Of a DNA stretch of 64,000 bases, positions 1-8,755 are shown in pieces (within the stretch, counting starts at the first letter, position 1; the number at the start of each line of letters is the position of its first letter). Both the position numbers and the translations under genes were made by a program. The stretch lies in the NCBI RefSeq assembly GCF_001465835.2, contig NZ_CP013661.2, positions 3,278,501-3,342,500 on the forward strand, written 5' to 3'. The notes beneath the pieces are model-generated. The model ran no database searches. It saw only the letters and a list, made by a program, of their open reading frames with translations, and was not told the DNA's origin. This DNA comes from Planococcus kocurii (GTDB lineage: Bacteria > Bacillota > Bacilli > Bacillales_A > Planococcaceae).

Positions 1-9
1 TAAAAGTTA

Positions 10-552
10 ATGAGAATGACAGAGGTGCTGAAGGTGAAGTTAGACCATGTAGCCATGAATGGGAAAATAGCGGTTGAAATATTGAAATGGGAGTATGATT
101 CTCCTTATGATTTTTACAACAATAAGTTAACGCAAGAGACACTGGCCGAAATGATGGATGGTTCATACTTTGCTATCACCAATGATTTAAGCGAGTTAAT
201 CGGTTTCTTCTGTACCGGTAAAAGCGCCCAAGTTCCAAGTGAGAAAAAATTCAAAGTATACGAAGAACCCCTTTTTGATATGGGATTAGGGATGAATCCT
301 CAACTAGTAGGAAGAGGTAACGGATATGAGTTCTGCTCATATATTGTTAAAGTCATCGAAGAATATTATCATAGTCACTCTATTCGATTGACTGTAGCGA
401 AATTTAACCAGAGAGCCATTTACTTATACAAAAAGCTTGGGTTTATTCAAGTTAATGAATTTAGTGCAAATTTTACAGATTTTATTACGATGGTGAAAAA
501 ACCTAGCTTTTACAAAGGCTTGTCTGATACTCGAGATAATGATAAAGCTTAA
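10..552 (+). CDS. GNAT-family N-acetyltransferase
   Basis: Acetyl-CoA-dependent acyltransferase of unknown substrate. The central segment has the acetyl-CoA-binding loop pattern (GLGMNPQLVGRGNGYEF) and the C-terminal half has the usual GNAT end (TVAKFNQRAIYLYKKLGF). Length (180 aa) is normal for the fold, with about 20 extra polar residues at the end. The ATG at 10 lies so close to the window edge that its ribosome site cannot be judged; a later start is possible. No operon partner is visible downstream, where the DNA is gene-poor. Family assignment is firm, function is not. Confidence 0.8.
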   Translation: MRMTEVLKVKLDHVAMNGKIAVEILKWEYDSPYDFYNNKLTQETLAEMMDGSYFAITNDLSELIGFFCTGKSAQVPSEKKFKVYEEPLFDMGLGMNPQLVGRGNGYEFCSYIVKVIEEYYHSHSIRLTVAKFNQRAIYLYKKLGFIQVNEFSANFTDFITMVKKPSFYKGLSDTRDNDKA

Positions 553-951
553 CGAGTAAAGGGATGGATACAGAAGCTATTGAGATTAATATGTCTAACA
601 TCCAAAAGGAGTATAGAGAATAAAAATCACAAGAGTTATTGTTAATTTATCCAAAGAGAGAAACGATTAAACGTTGGAATTTAGATTCTTTATACGAGGA
701 CGGGAGCCAATCAATTGAACTAAGAAAATCATTAAATCATTTGGCGTAGAACAGTAAGACGCTGGCAATGATATCGGAATTTATAGAGTTGTACCAAAGA
801 AAAAAGATTTCCAAGCACTTCTTAATAAGATTGAGCGATTCCAAAAAATCCTTAGTGAATGGACGCAAATGAATGAATTTTTGACTTGCATATATGCTAA
901 AAACGTGGAGCTAGAAAATACTCATCTACAGAAGAAAAATGTACTATAAAA
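553..951. other. gene-poor stretch with short open fragments
   Basis: About 400 bp with no supportable gene. Short plus-strand fragments stay open, one of about 60 codons ending near 950 with a polar, helical-looking sequence, but none has a ribosome site and stops interrupt each frame. It may be a worn-out small gene; no family was recognised. Confidence 0.35.
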
Positions 952-990
952 ACGGAGAAGAGGCGTCATTCGACACCTCCTCTCCGTTCG
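952..990 (-). terminator. intrinsic terminator of the TlpA-like gene
   Basis: Near-perfect stem ACGGAGAAGAGG with CCTCCTCTCCGT. On the minus strand it is followed by a U-rich tail, placing it at the end of the TlpA-like operon. Confidence 0.7.
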
Positions 991-1037
991 TTATTTCTGA
1001 TCATCTACGATAGGTAACTTAAAGCTTACTTAACAAA

Positions 1038-1586
1038 CTAATCGATGCTGTCTGTTTGATTTTTCATAATTTGCTCATCCATCGGGCCAATAATTTTTTG
1101 AGCAATTTCGCCTTTTGTATTCAAGATATATGTTGTTGGTACAGTGCGAATTTGATAAGTTTGAGCGACGCTACCTGTCTCATCCATAGGCATTGTGAAG
1201 GTTAAGCCAAATTCATCAATAAACGAACCGATTGCTTGTTCGCCATTATCCTGCTCTGTCAAATTGACGGCCAGTATTTCGACATCGCCATCTAGATTGT
1301 TTTCATGAAATTGCTGCATGTGTGGCATTTCTGCACGACACGGAGGACACCAAGTAGCCCAGAAATTGAGAATGACTTTTTTGCCGTGATAATCGGATAA
1401 CTGAACTGTTTGACCATGTTGGTCGGTCAAAGTGAAATCGGGTGCTTTTGCTCCTAGAGAGAGTCCTGTTGAAGTAGGTGTAATGGTTTCTGATTGCTTA
1501 GTTGATTCACTCTTCGTAAAGAAATTGAGCGCCATGATGCCAATAGCAGCTAAAAGCAGAATTCCAAAAAGTATTTTTTTAATCAT
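1038..1586 (-). CDS. TlpA/ResA-like membrane-anchored thiol-disulfide oxidoreductase
   Basis: Extracytoplasmic thioredoxin-fold protein, probably reducing or isomerising disulfides outside the membrane (cytochrome c maturation or protein folding are the known roles of the family). An N-terminal membrane anchor spans about residues 4-22, followed by a linker and an AhpC/TSA-type domain from about 45. The active site is Cys80-Pro-Pro-Cys83 in the context FWATWCPPCRAEMP, and a cis-proline region VPTTYI follows near residue 150. CPPC differs from the CEPC of B. subtilis ResA, so the exact paralogue is uncertain. The start ATG overlaps the stop of the upstream membrane gene (ATGA), which points to translational coupling. 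Confidence 0.88.
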   Translation of the reverse strand: MIKKILFGILLLAAIGIMALNFFTKSESTKQSETITPTSTGLSLGAKAPDFTLTDQHGQTVQLSDYHGKKVILNFWATWCPPCRAEMPHMQQFHENNLDGDVEILAVNLTEQDNGEQAIGSFIDEFGLTFTMPMDETGSVAQTYQIRTVPTTYILNTKGEIAQKIIGPMDEQIMKNQTDSID

Positions 1587-2203
1587 AGAGTCTGTCCTTT
1601 CTGTTCAAAGCGGATGTACATGATGCTAGTGACGATCGCTAGTAAAATGAATGTTGCGTTTTGCCATGACCAAAGCGAACCAAATGCACTTGAAATTAGC
1701 AACTCTAATGTTAATAATGCGGCAAGCAATAATACGTTCGGGACGTCAGTACGTTTTGCGAGAAAGCGAATAGCCAGAATGCTTATAATCAGAAGCAAAG
1801 TATGTAAAATTGCTTCAACCACATTTTTTTCAAAGCTTTGCAGAATTGCTTGATAAGATAAAAAGAACAAAAGCCAGGCAAATGCGGATTGCTTCGCTAC
1901 CTTCCATTGTTTTTTCTGCACCATAATTAAATAGATACTAACGACAACAATTCCAAGGAAATGTCCATATAAACCGCCGTTAAAATAAAGGATGGATAAA
2001 GGCATATTACAAAAGTTTTCGAAATGAAATAGGCTGTAACTGAGTTTCCAGGTAAGGATATAGAACGTCAGCGCATTCCAATACCATTCTCCGATTTTTT
2101 CTCCGGTAAAAAAACGCATGAAAAGCTTAGCTACGGCAGCTGCTAACAAAACAGCAATCCATATAGCGGGAATGGTCAGATGAAAAATAGGAATGTAGCT
2201 CAT
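1583..2203 (-). CDS. multi-pass membrane protein, possibly Lgt-like
   Basis: A 206-residue protein that is almost entirely hydrophobic, with about six or seven predicted membrane helices. The segment ILYFNGGLYGHFLGI faintly recalls the core of prolipoprotein diacylglyceryl transferase, but catalytic identity cannot be claimed. It is coupled by ATGA overlaps both to the TlpA-like gene downstream and to a 10-codon ORF upstream, so it probably partners the thioredoxin-like protein, for example by passing electrons through the membrane. That role is inferred from operon structure only. Confidence 0.7.
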   Translation of the reverse strand: MSYIPIFHLTIPAIWIAVLLAAAVAKLFMRFFTGEKIGEWYWNALTFYILTWKLSYSLFHFENFCNMPLSILYFNGGLYGHFLGIVVVSIYLIMVQKKQWKVAKQSAFAWLLFFLSYQAILQSFEKNVVEAILHTLLLIISILAIRFLAKRTDVPNVLLLAALLTLELLISSAFGSLWSWQNATFILLAIVTSIMYIRFEQKGQTL

Positions 2204-2232
2204 GATTGCTCTTCTGATCGGATAGTATTCAT
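2200..2232 (-). CDS. 10-codon leader ORF (MNTIRSEEQS)
   Basis: A GGAGG at 2243-2247 (read on the minus strand) precedes an ATG at 2232 by 10 nt. The ORF runs ten codons and ends in TCATGA, so its stop overlaps the start of the membrane gene. The membrane gene has only a weak ribosome site of its own (AGAAGAG), so this leader probably loads ribosomes for the operon. Whether the peptide itself matters is unknown. Confidence 0.5.
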   Translation of the reverse strand: MNTIRSEEQS

Positions 2233-2638
2233 TACAAAAGTACCTCCATCTGTATTGGAATTTAACTACTCAACGTGTCCCATTATAGCTGAATGCACAT
2301 TTTTTTCATCTTTTTTGTTTTGCAGTTAAGCTAAAACAAGATGATTATAAGAGGCACAGTATGATGTCATAGCAGGAACGCTTTGAAACAGAGGAATAGT
2401 TGTATAGACAGTGCCAAATGAATTCATCGAAATGATTTATCCGAAATTCATACCTAGTACAGTTACTTTTTTATACAGAGTATCCTATAGATTACCATAG
2501 AAATCCACCCTATGAAGACGATTTCACAAATTCGTCTTAACTACAGAAGTAAGTGAGCAGACTTTTATCAGTGATTATGAAAAAAGCTAGAAAGTGACAG
2601 TTGTCAACTGAGATAAATACGCTCTTTTTTAAGCAACA
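2233..2638. other. intergenic region, no gene seen
   Basis: About 400 bp without an ORF carrying a ribosome site. It should hold the promoter of the leader, membrane and TlpA-like operon (minus strand), but no convincing -35/-10 pair stands out. Confidence 0.4.
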
Positions 2639-2688
2639 AAAAGACGTCTAGCCAGCACTTGAAAATAGGTGCTAGCTAGACGTCTTTT
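2639..2688 (-). terminator. strong intrinsic terminator
   Basis: Stem AAAAGACGTCTAGC with GCTAGACGTCTTTT plus an inner extension (CAGCAC/GTGCTA). On the minus strand it is followed by TTTTTG, consistent with ending the small gene at 2764-2955. Confidence 0.85.
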
Positions 2689-2763
2689 ACTTGAATAAAT
2701 CATTTAGTTTGTCATTGAGGCAAAGGGACCAAATTACAATAGTTTTAGCTTGTTACTGCTTCT

Positions 2764-2955
2764 TCACTTCTTAATAGGCTTGTTGTCTAAAGGCTTTTCC
2801 GACAAGGCAGAAAGTAATTGTGCTTCTTGTTTTTCTTTTAACTTTAAATGAGTTTTTGTATAGCTCGGATTAATCGTGCCGCTGCCTAGTCCTTCATTAA
2901 TCATCTGGTCAATCGCATGAAAGCGATCAAGTGCTGTTTGTTGTGGATCTTTCAT
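2764..2955 (-). CDS. small conserved-looking hypothetical protein
   Basis: A 63-aa polar protein (MKDPQQTALDRFHAID...) with no membrane segment and a lysine-rich end. It is supported by a strong GGAGG ribosome site eight nt before ATG and its own strong terminator, so it is very likely real. No family recognised; probably a small cytoplasmic protein made as a single-gene unit. Confidence 0.65.
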   Translation of the reverse strand: MKDPQQTALDRFHAIDQMINEGLGSGTINPSYTKTHLKLKEKQEAQLLSALSEKPLDNKPIKK

Positions 2956-3201
2956 GTTACTTCCTCCTCATTGTCGTTTTAGATTTATGTGGGACAGCAT
3001 ATCAATTCGAATTCCTCATACTTTGCATCATTTTCATTTAGTATACCACATTATCTCAATTTTCTGATAAATATGTTAAGGTAGAGTTAATCTTTTGAGT
3101 ATGAAATAGAGAAAAAGGAATTGGGGTTTATAGAAAAAGTCAATAACGTTTAGTTTACACAATAAAACTATTGCTACGCTGATTAAAAGGAGATGAGAAT
3201 C

Positions 3202-3972
3202 GTGGGAAATGTGCAGAAGACCGTTATTTTTGAAATCGAACGAAGAAACACGCCGGGAGAAAGTTCTTACTGGGAAGAGTTTGAATTACCCTATGTGATG
3301 AACATGAACGTCATTTCTGCTTTGATGGAGATTCGACGAAATCCTGTCAACATGAAAGGAGAAAAAACGACGCCTGTCACATGGGATATGAACTGCTTAG
3401 AAGAAGTATGTGGAGCCTGTTCGATGGTTATCAATGGCTATGCTCGCCAATCATGCACAGCTTTAGTTGACCAATTAAAACATCCTATACGGCTACAGCC
3501 TATGAAAACATTTCCAGTTGTTCGTGATCTGATTGTTGATCGCAGTTCGATGTTTGATACGTTGAAAAAACTCAAAGTGTGGATTCCGATTGATGGAACT
3601 TATGATCTTGGCGAAGGTCCGCGCATGCCAGAACGCAAACGCCAGTGGGCATATGAGTTGTCCAAGTGTATGACGTGCGGTGTTTGTTTAGAAGCTTGTC
3701 CAAACGTCAACGACAAAACCAATTATATTGGGGCAGCTCCTATTTCACAAGTACGCTTGATGAATGCCCATCCAACGGGTGCGATGAACAAAGATGAACG
3801 GTTGACCTTACTCATGGGACCGAGCGGCATTCAAGAATGCGGCATGGCGCAAAACTGTGTAGAGGTTTGTCCGAAAGGAATCCCGTTAACCACGTCGATT
3901 GCCTCGATGAATCGCGACACAACAGTCCAAATGTTTCGTAATTTTTTTGGGAGTGATCATATGGTTAACTAG
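3202..3972 (+). CDS. sdhB: succinate dehydrogenase iron-sulfur subunit
   Basis: Carries electrons from the flavoprotein to the membrane anchor in complex II. The N-terminal domain has the plant-ferredoxin [2Fe-2S] cysteines (CLEEVCGACS followed by RQSC). The C-terminal domain has CMTCGVCLEACP and CGMAQNCVEVCPKG for the [4Fe-4S] and [3Fe-4S] clusters. From memory it is close to B. subtilis SdhB over the whole length. GTG at 3202 is preferred because AAAGGAG sits at the right distance; the ATG at 3193 directly abuts that site. Unusually, sdhC and sdhA are absent on both sides and the gene stands alone, so it may be an extra copy or a relocated subunit. Confidence 0.93.
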   Translation: MGNVQKTVIFEIERRNTPGESSYWEEFELPYVMNMNVISALMEIRRNPVNMKGEKTTPVTWDMNCLEEVCGACSMVINGYARQSCTALVDQLKHPIRLQPMKTFPVVRDLIVDRSSMFDTLKKLKVWIPIDGTYDLGEGPRMPERKRQWAYELSKCMTCGVCLEACPNVNDKTNYIGAAPISQVRLMNAHPTGAMNKDERLTLLMGPSGIQECGMAQNCVEVCPKGIPLTTSIASMNRDTTVQMFRNFFGSDHMVN

Positions 3973-4433
3973 AATAGACTAGTGCTTTTTCTCAAACAAA
4001 TTATAGTCGAAATCTATTTTTTAGTAGATGTGGGATGTTGACCGAATAGATAATTTTGAGTAATTCGTCTTAGGATTAAATTATTAAAGCTATTGATTGT
4101 ATATTCGCAGGGGTTGAGATGAGGCTACAGTCTGTAGTTTTTCGTCTCAAACCTGAGCCAAGAAATGTATAAGTATTTACGTGAGACAGGATGAAATCCG
4201 TTATGATATATGCAATAATATCTTCTGAATAAGAAAAGATCTTTTTCAGTTCTTGTAGCTGAATAAAGGTCTTTTTTTTCACATAAAGGTAACTCAAAAT
4301 AGTAATTTGCAAACTATAAACCCCTCATAGGTGCAATAAGGAATTTTAGCATTATAATGATGGATATAGCTTTTGGAATGTACAGCTTTCCAATCGAACA
4401 ATCTAGCTAAACGTAGCAGTAGGAGGAATACAT
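3973..4433. other. intergenic region with a possible terminator
   Basis: No convincing gene; a 78-codon minus-strand frame lacks a ribosome site and looks accidental. A hairpin at 4233-4279 (AAAAGATCTTTTTCAG pairing with CTGAATAAAGGTCTTTT, then T-rich) could terminate plus-strand transcription. Confidence 0.4.
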
Positions 4434-5537
4434 ATGAATAATCCAGTCATCATTATAGGTGCAGGATTAAGCGGTTTGCGCGCGGCATTACTACTTACAA
4501 AACAAGGAATAACTTGTAAAGTGCTTGAAGCACGAGATAGAATTGGTGGCAGAATTTTAAGTGAGTCTGTTCCAAATCAAGAGGATCTCGGAAGATTTGA
4601 TCTGGGGCCAACGTGGTTTTGGCCGCAACACGAGCGCAAAATTTTGGCTCTAGTAGAAGAATTAGGGTTGGTGAACTTCGTTCAGCAGAACGAAGGAGAC
4701 ATGCTAATGGAACGGTTTCAAACAAAGCCTCCAGAGCGCTGTGTTATGGAAGAACACATTGATGCCAGAGGAGTTCGGTTAACCGGGGGAATGCAGTCGT
4801 TAATAGATGCATTGGCAGAGCAAATCCCTGCAAAAATGATTGAGTTAGAAACTCGTGTTAAAGAAATCTGTATGGACGAGGCTGGAAAAATTACGGTTAC
4901 AGTAGAAAGAGCAGGTGGAAAGTTAGAAAATATGAGTGCAGCTTCGGTTATTTTGGCATTGCCACCGCGTCTTGTAGCACGTCATATTAAATTTTCCCCA
5001 TCACTTCCGACAGAACTTTTAACTGATATTGCCGAAAAACCGACATGGATGGGCTCACAAGCCAAAGTGGTTGTGGTTTTTGATCGTCCATTTTGGAGAG
5101 AATCTGGATTGTCAGGTTTGGTGTTGAGTTCGGTTGGTCCCTTGCAAGAAATCTACGATGCTTCGCCTACTAATGGGGCAGGTGCGCTATTCGGATTTTT
5201 CGGGATTTCTTCTGAAGTGCGTCAACATATGGGACCAGAAAAAGTAAAAGAATTGGTCGCTAATCAATTAGTTAAATTGTTTGGCAGAGACGCTGAAAAT
5301 CCCCAAGCAATTCTTTATAAAGATTGGTCTAGCGATTTTAATACTGCAGTTGAAGAAGATTCAAGCCCATTCAAAAATTATGCGAGTTATGGTCAACCGC
5401 CATCAGCTGGTGACTGGGAAGAAAAAGTGTTTTTTGCAGGAACTGAGACAAATTCACAGTATAGTGGCCATTTAGAAGGAGCGCTTCAATCAGCTGAATA
5501 TGTCGTAAGTAAAATTCTTACATTAACTAGTAAGTAA
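4434..5537 (+). CDS. FAD-dependent amine oxidase family protein
   Basis: Flavoprotein of the monoamine oxidase/phytoene desaturase-like superfamily, expected to oxidise an amine with release of peroxide; substrate unknown. The Rossmann FAD motif is at the extreme N-terminus (VIIIGAGLSGLRAALLL), followed by EARDRIGGRI typical of amine oxidases, a GGMQSLIDAL region near residue 120, and the C-terminal FAD-contact segment VFFAGTETNSQYSGHLEGAL. Length (367 aa) is short for the family but all nucleotide-binding parts are present. AGGAGG lies eight nt before the ATG. Single-gene unit ended by the terminator at 5585. Confidence 0.85.
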   Translation: MNNPVIIIGAGLSGLRAALLLTKQGITCKVLEARDRIGGRILSESVPNQEDLGRFDLGPTWFWPQHERKILALVEELGLVNFVQQNEGDMLMERFQTKPPERCVMEEHIDARGVRLTGGMQSLIDALAEQIPAKMIELETRVKEICMDEAGKITVTVERAGGKLENMSAASVILALPPRLVARHIKFSPSLPTELLTDIAEKPTWMGSQAKVVVVFDRPFWRESGLSGLVLSSVGPLQEIYDASPTNGAGALFGFFGISSEVRQHMGPEKVKELVANQLVKLFGRDAENPQAILYKDWSSDFNTAVEEDSSPFKNYASYGQPPSAGDWEEKVFFAGTETNSQYSGHLEGALQSAEYVVSKILTLTSK

Positions 5538-5584
5538 GCTGAAATCAGATACGTTGTTTAATTTGAATGCAGGCCCCATCGCCA

Positions 5585-5624
5585 CAAAAACCTTCAAGCA
5601 TTTAGTTGCCTGAAGGTTTTTGTG
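5585..5624. terminator. bidirectional terminator between amine oxidase and guaD
   Basis: Stem ACAAAAACCTTCA(A)GCA with TGCCTGAAGGTTTTTGT, with A/T runs on both sides; serves two convergent genes. Confidence 0.85.
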
Positions 5625-5630
5625 TTGGAG

Positions 5631-6980
5631 TTATTTTACTCGTTCGCCTTGGACGAACACCGAGATAATATTGCGACGTTGAGTCATATAGACGAGCTTC
5701 TGAAAAATATCTTGGAGAGAGTTCATGCCTTCGAAAATTGGCATGGATGAGTCTTTTATCTTGGTATCGATAATTTGTGCGTCAAAAGCATAATTTTCCG
5801 CAAGTCGACCAACTGGCAGACTAATGCTTTCACCGCCACCTGCTGTAGCAAAATAAAACGCTTCATTGGCCGTGATACGCGAATGAGCACGTCCGCGAGA
5901 AGCAGCGTTTTTAGAAGGATCTACCCCATCTTCTAGCATGCGAGAAGAAATAACGGCTTGGCGAATGGCGGAATAAATTCCAGGGTCATAACCTGCCGAC
6001 AAATCCGTACCGAGTCCAATTTCAACACCCATGTCAGCAAAATGTTTGATCGGAATTACACTATTGGCAAAATAAGCATTGGAAATAGGGCAGTGAGCGA
6101 TTGCAGTTCCTTGTTCGATATACGTTTTTGCATCATCATCGCTCAAGAAATTAGCATGCGCCATAATTGCTTTTTCAGTCAATAAGCCGAAATCATTTAA
6201 TACTTGTGCGTCATTTTTGCCGAAACGCTCTTTCACATGATTGTGTGCCCAGTCACTCTCGCTACAATGCGAAGTGATATGAACATCGTGTTTAGCCGCA
6301 ATTTTCCCTAATCCTTCTAAAGCTTCAGATGTACAACTTGGTACAAAACGCGGCGTTACTACTGGGTAGACACCTTGCTTTGTTGTTTTATTCAACTCTT
6401 TTACTCGTTGAATAAAGCGTTCTGTGCCTGTTAATGCTTCTTCTAGGCTAGCATCTCTGTAGAAATCCGGGTTTTCAGCCGGGTCATCCATCACGACTTT
6501 TCCGACGAGTCCGCGTTGTCCTTTTTCGGCACAAATTTTTGCTAGCAAAAAACTTGCTTCTTCGTGGATGGTCGCAAAGTAAAGAGCGGTTGTTGTGCCG
6601 TTTCCAAGCAATGTATCGACTAAGTGGTTATAAGTTTCTTCGGCAAAAGTTATATCTGAAAACTTAGCTTCTAGTGGGAATGTGTACGTATTCAGCCATT
6701 CATAAAGTGGCAAATCAAGTGCTGTGCCGGTTTGAGCCCATTGAGGAGCATGAATATGCAAATCGATAAATCCAGGAAGTAAATACTGACCTTCTGTTAG
6801 TTCCATCAGCGTTTCTTCACTGCGAGCTTGTTTCAATACCATGTTGTAATCTTGATCATTCGGTGAAAGACGTTTAGCAATAAAGCCATCATCATTTATA
6901 CAGAAAAGATAGTCTTCCAATATTTCGATTTCCTGTAGGTTAATACTTGAAAAGCCTGTTCCTTTAATAATTTTATTCAT
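5631..6980 (-). CDS. guaD: guanine deaminase
   Basis: Amidohydrolase converting guanine to xanthine. It shows the family's metal and substrate motifs in order: LPGFIDLHIHAPQ near the N-terminus, ITSHCSESDW, IMAHANFLS and GLGTDLSAGYDPG, and a long C-terminal region returning to the beta-sandwich. The preferred start is ATG at 6980, with GGAGG 11 nt upstream; the ATG at 6998 itself overlaps that ribosome site. It lies next to purine nucleoside phosphorylase on the same strand but behind a terminator, so the two purine salvage genes are neighbours rather than a clear operon. No purine riboswitch was found. Confidence 0.92.
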   Translation of the reverse strand: MNKIIKGTGFSSINLQEIEILEDYLFCINDDGFIAKRLSPNDQDYNMVLKQARSEETLMELTEGQYLLPGFIDLHIHAPQWAQTGTALDLPLYEWLNTYTFPLEAKFSDITFAEETYNHLVDTLLGNGTTTALYFATIHEEASFLLAKICAEKGQRGLVGKVVMDDPAENPDFYRDASLEEALTGTERFIQRVKELNKTTKQGVYPVVTPRFVPSCTSEALEGLGKIAAKHDVHITSHCSESDWAHNHVKERFGKNDAQVLNDFGLLTEKAIMAHANFLSDDDAKTYIEQGTAIAHCPISNAYFANSVIPIKHFADMGVEIGLGTDLSAGYDPGIYSAIRQAVISSRMLEDGVDPSKNAASRGRAHSRITANEAFYFATAGGGESISLPVGRLAENYAFDAQIIDTKIKDSSMPIFEGMNSLQDIFQKLVYMTQRRNIISVFVQGERVK

Positions 6981-7128
6981 AACAGCCGATGCCTCCATAG
7001 TTGTTTTGTATAGGTAGATTAAAAGTTCTCATGTGTGTTGACTTATTTTTCATGATGACCATACGTTTCCGACGAGTGTGATTTTTCTTTTGGTTACTTT
7101 CAACAAAATCAAAACAAGATAGAATGAC

Positions 7129-7165
7129 AAAAGAGTGGGACCGGTAAGGGTCAACACTCTTTTTA
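7129..7165 (-). terminator. terminator of deoD
   Basis: AAAAGAGTG-GGACC pairs with GGGTC-ACACTCTTTT immediately after the deoD stop. Confidence 0.75.
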
Positions 7166-7176
7166 AAATTGAAACT

Positions 7177-7881
7177 TTATTTTGCTACCGTTTCCAGCGC
7201 CACTTCAATCATGTCATTAAACGTCGTTTGTCTTTCTTGTGAAGTCGTGTGTTCCCCAGTAAGAATATGATCGCTAACCGTTAACAACGTTAATCCTCTT
7301 ACACCAAATTTAGCAGATAGGTAATAAAGAGCAGCTGCTTCCATTTCAACAGCTAATACACCGTGCTGACCAAGCTTGTTAGTTGTTGCTTGGTCATCAG
7401 AGTAGAAACTATCAGAAGAAAATACATTTCCTACATGAAGCGTAAGTCCTTTATCTGTAGCAATATCATAAGCATTTTTGATTAAATCAAAGTTTCCAAT
7501 TTGAGGAAGATCAATTCCTGGGAAATCTTTGCGGATCATCGCAGAATCCGTTGCAGCAGCTTGTGCAATAATTACATCGCGAATGTTCACGTCTTGCTGA
7601 ATTGCACCACATGTTCCGATTCTCACAAGATTTTTTACCTGATAGTCATTGATTAACTCATGAATGTAAATGGATGCTGAGGGCATACCCATTCCAGTTC
7701 CTTGAACAGAAACGCGGTTTCCTTTATAGGTGCCTGTATACCCCAACATGCCACGCACATTATTGTAGCAACTTACATCTTCAAGAAAAGTTTCTGCAAT
7801 ATAGGTTGCGCGTAACGGATCTCCGGGAAGTAACACTGACTCTGCTATTTCTCCTACTTTTGCTTCAATATGAAAACTCAT
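7177..7881 (-). CDS. deoD: purine nucleoside phosphorylase, DeoD type
   Basis: Phosphorolysis of purine (deoxy)nucleosides to base and sugar-1-phosphate. The hexameric PNP family signature is clear: [19 protein letters not shown] at the start, [25 protein letters not shown], and [12 protein letters not shown] with the nucleoside-binding Met-Glu. ATG at 7881 is chosen, with GGAGG upstream and a 234-aa product that matches the family; an in-frame extension to 7977 has no ribosome site. A CRP/FNR-type palindrome lies about 110 bp upstream. Confidence 0.94.
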   Translation of the reverse strand: MSFHIEAKVGEIAESVLLPGDPLRATYIAETFLEDVSCYNNVRGMLGYTGTYKGNRVSVQGTGMGMPSASIYIHELINDYQVKNLVRIGTCGAIQQDVNIRDVIIAQAAATDSAMIRKDFPGIDLPQIGNFDLIKNAYDIATDKGLTLHVGNVFSSDSFYSDDQATTNKLGQHGVLAVEMEAAALYYLSAKFGVRGLTLLTVSDHILTGEHTTSQERQTTFNDMIEVALETVAK

Positions 7882-7974
7882 TAGAAAAACCTCCATTGTC
7901 GTTGTTGTTCGTTTGCATGTAATTGCATCTTTACAAAGCATCATAACATGACAGAAAGAAGTGAGCTGTGAAGA

Positions 7975-8036
7975 CAACTACCTTATTTTTGTGAACTTGT
8001 TCACAAAAAAGCAGAGGATAAGGTAGCTGGTTTTTT
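7975..8036 (+). terminator. long-loop hairpin after the Crp-family gene
   Basis: AACTACCTTAT pairs with ATAAGGTAGCT, and the loop encloses a TGTGA-N6-TCACA palindrome. The run of six T lies on the plus-strand side, although the adjacent genes are on the minus strand, so its role as a terminator of the regulator gene is not clean. Confidence 0.4.
7990..8005. promoter_or_regulatory. CRP/FNR-type operator candidate
   Basis: TGTGA-acttgt-TCACA, a perfect two-fold symmetric site extended by flanking T and A runs. It lies between the Crp-family regulator gene and deoD and matches the known CRP/FNR family recognition pattern. Confidence 0.55.
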
Positions 8037-8038
8037 GA

Positions 8039-8755
8039 TTACATACTATTCCATTTACGAAGCATTTGTATTTCTTCTGCTTGATTGCAAATAGACTCGA
8101 GTTTTTTCATATCTACTATATAAATATTTTTTTCTCGAATTTTAATTATCTTTTCGTCCTGAAATTCGTTCAAAGTTTTAGACATGGATTCTCGCGTAAT
8201 CCCAAGCATCGTTGCGAGAAAAGATTGATTGATTTTTAAATCCACTTTGTAGCCATCATTACTTTGATCGCCAAAATTGAAATAGAAATCGACGAGTAAA
8301 TTAGCGACTTTTGTCCGGACATCATGCAAGCTTAAATAACGAATCAAGCGATTTAGTATACGCGTGCGTTCAACAAGGATCCTGTAGGCATTTCTTAAAA
8401 TCGCTGGGTATTGTTCCACAAGTTCCAGGAAATCTGTCTTCTTAATTTGCCAGGCTGCAACGTTTTCAAGTGCTTCAATAGAAGAAATTCGGTAATTAAC
8501 AAGAGATAAAGCTTCAACTTCTCCTAAAATTTCTCCAGGTAATGCAAAGCTGAGCACAATTTCTTTGTCTTCGTGCAAGCGGAAAATTTTCAGTTTTCCA
8601 GAACGGATAATGTAAATATCTTCGCTTTCATCATTTTCAAACATGAGCATATGATTTTTCTTGAATTGACGCTCTTTGAGCAGCAGAAGAATCTGTTGCA
8701 AATCGTTTTCTGGGATGTCTGAGAATATGGGGATATCTGAGAGGTTTGTCATCAT
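8039..8755 (-). CDS. Crp/Fnr-family transcriptional regulator
   Basis: N-terminal cyclic-nucleotide-binding-type beta roll (about residues 8-120, including GEILGEVEAL) and C-terminal HTH_Crp with a recognition helix region MLGITRESMSKTLNEFQDEKII. The cysteine cluster of true Fnr is absent, so it is not an oxygen-sensing [4Fe-4S] protein of that kind; its effector is unknown. Start chosen at ATG 8755 behind AAAGGACGG; the upstream in-frame ATG at 8788 has no ribosome site. The TGTGA-N6-TCACA palindrome just downstream and upstream of deoD is a candidate target. Confidence 0.85.
   Translation of the reverse strand: MMTNLSDIPIFSDIPENDLQQILLLLKERQFKKNHMLMFENDESEDIYIIRSGKLKIFRLHEDKEIVLSFALPGEILGEVEALSLVNYRISSIEALENVAAWQIKKTDFLELVEQYPAILRNAYRILVERTRILNRLIRYLSLHDVRTKVANLLVDFYFNFGDQSNDGYKVDLKINQSFLATMLGITRESMSKTLNEFQDEKIIKIREKNIYIVDMKKLESICNQAEEIQMLRKWNSM

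Noticed and set aside
4076-4312. 78-codon minus-strand ORF
   Set aside because: No ribosome site, unnatural composition, and it overlaps a hairpin; treated as chance.
6981-7128. Possible purine riboswitch before guaD
   Set aside because: No three-way junction core or conserved loop sequences found upstream of guaD or deoD.
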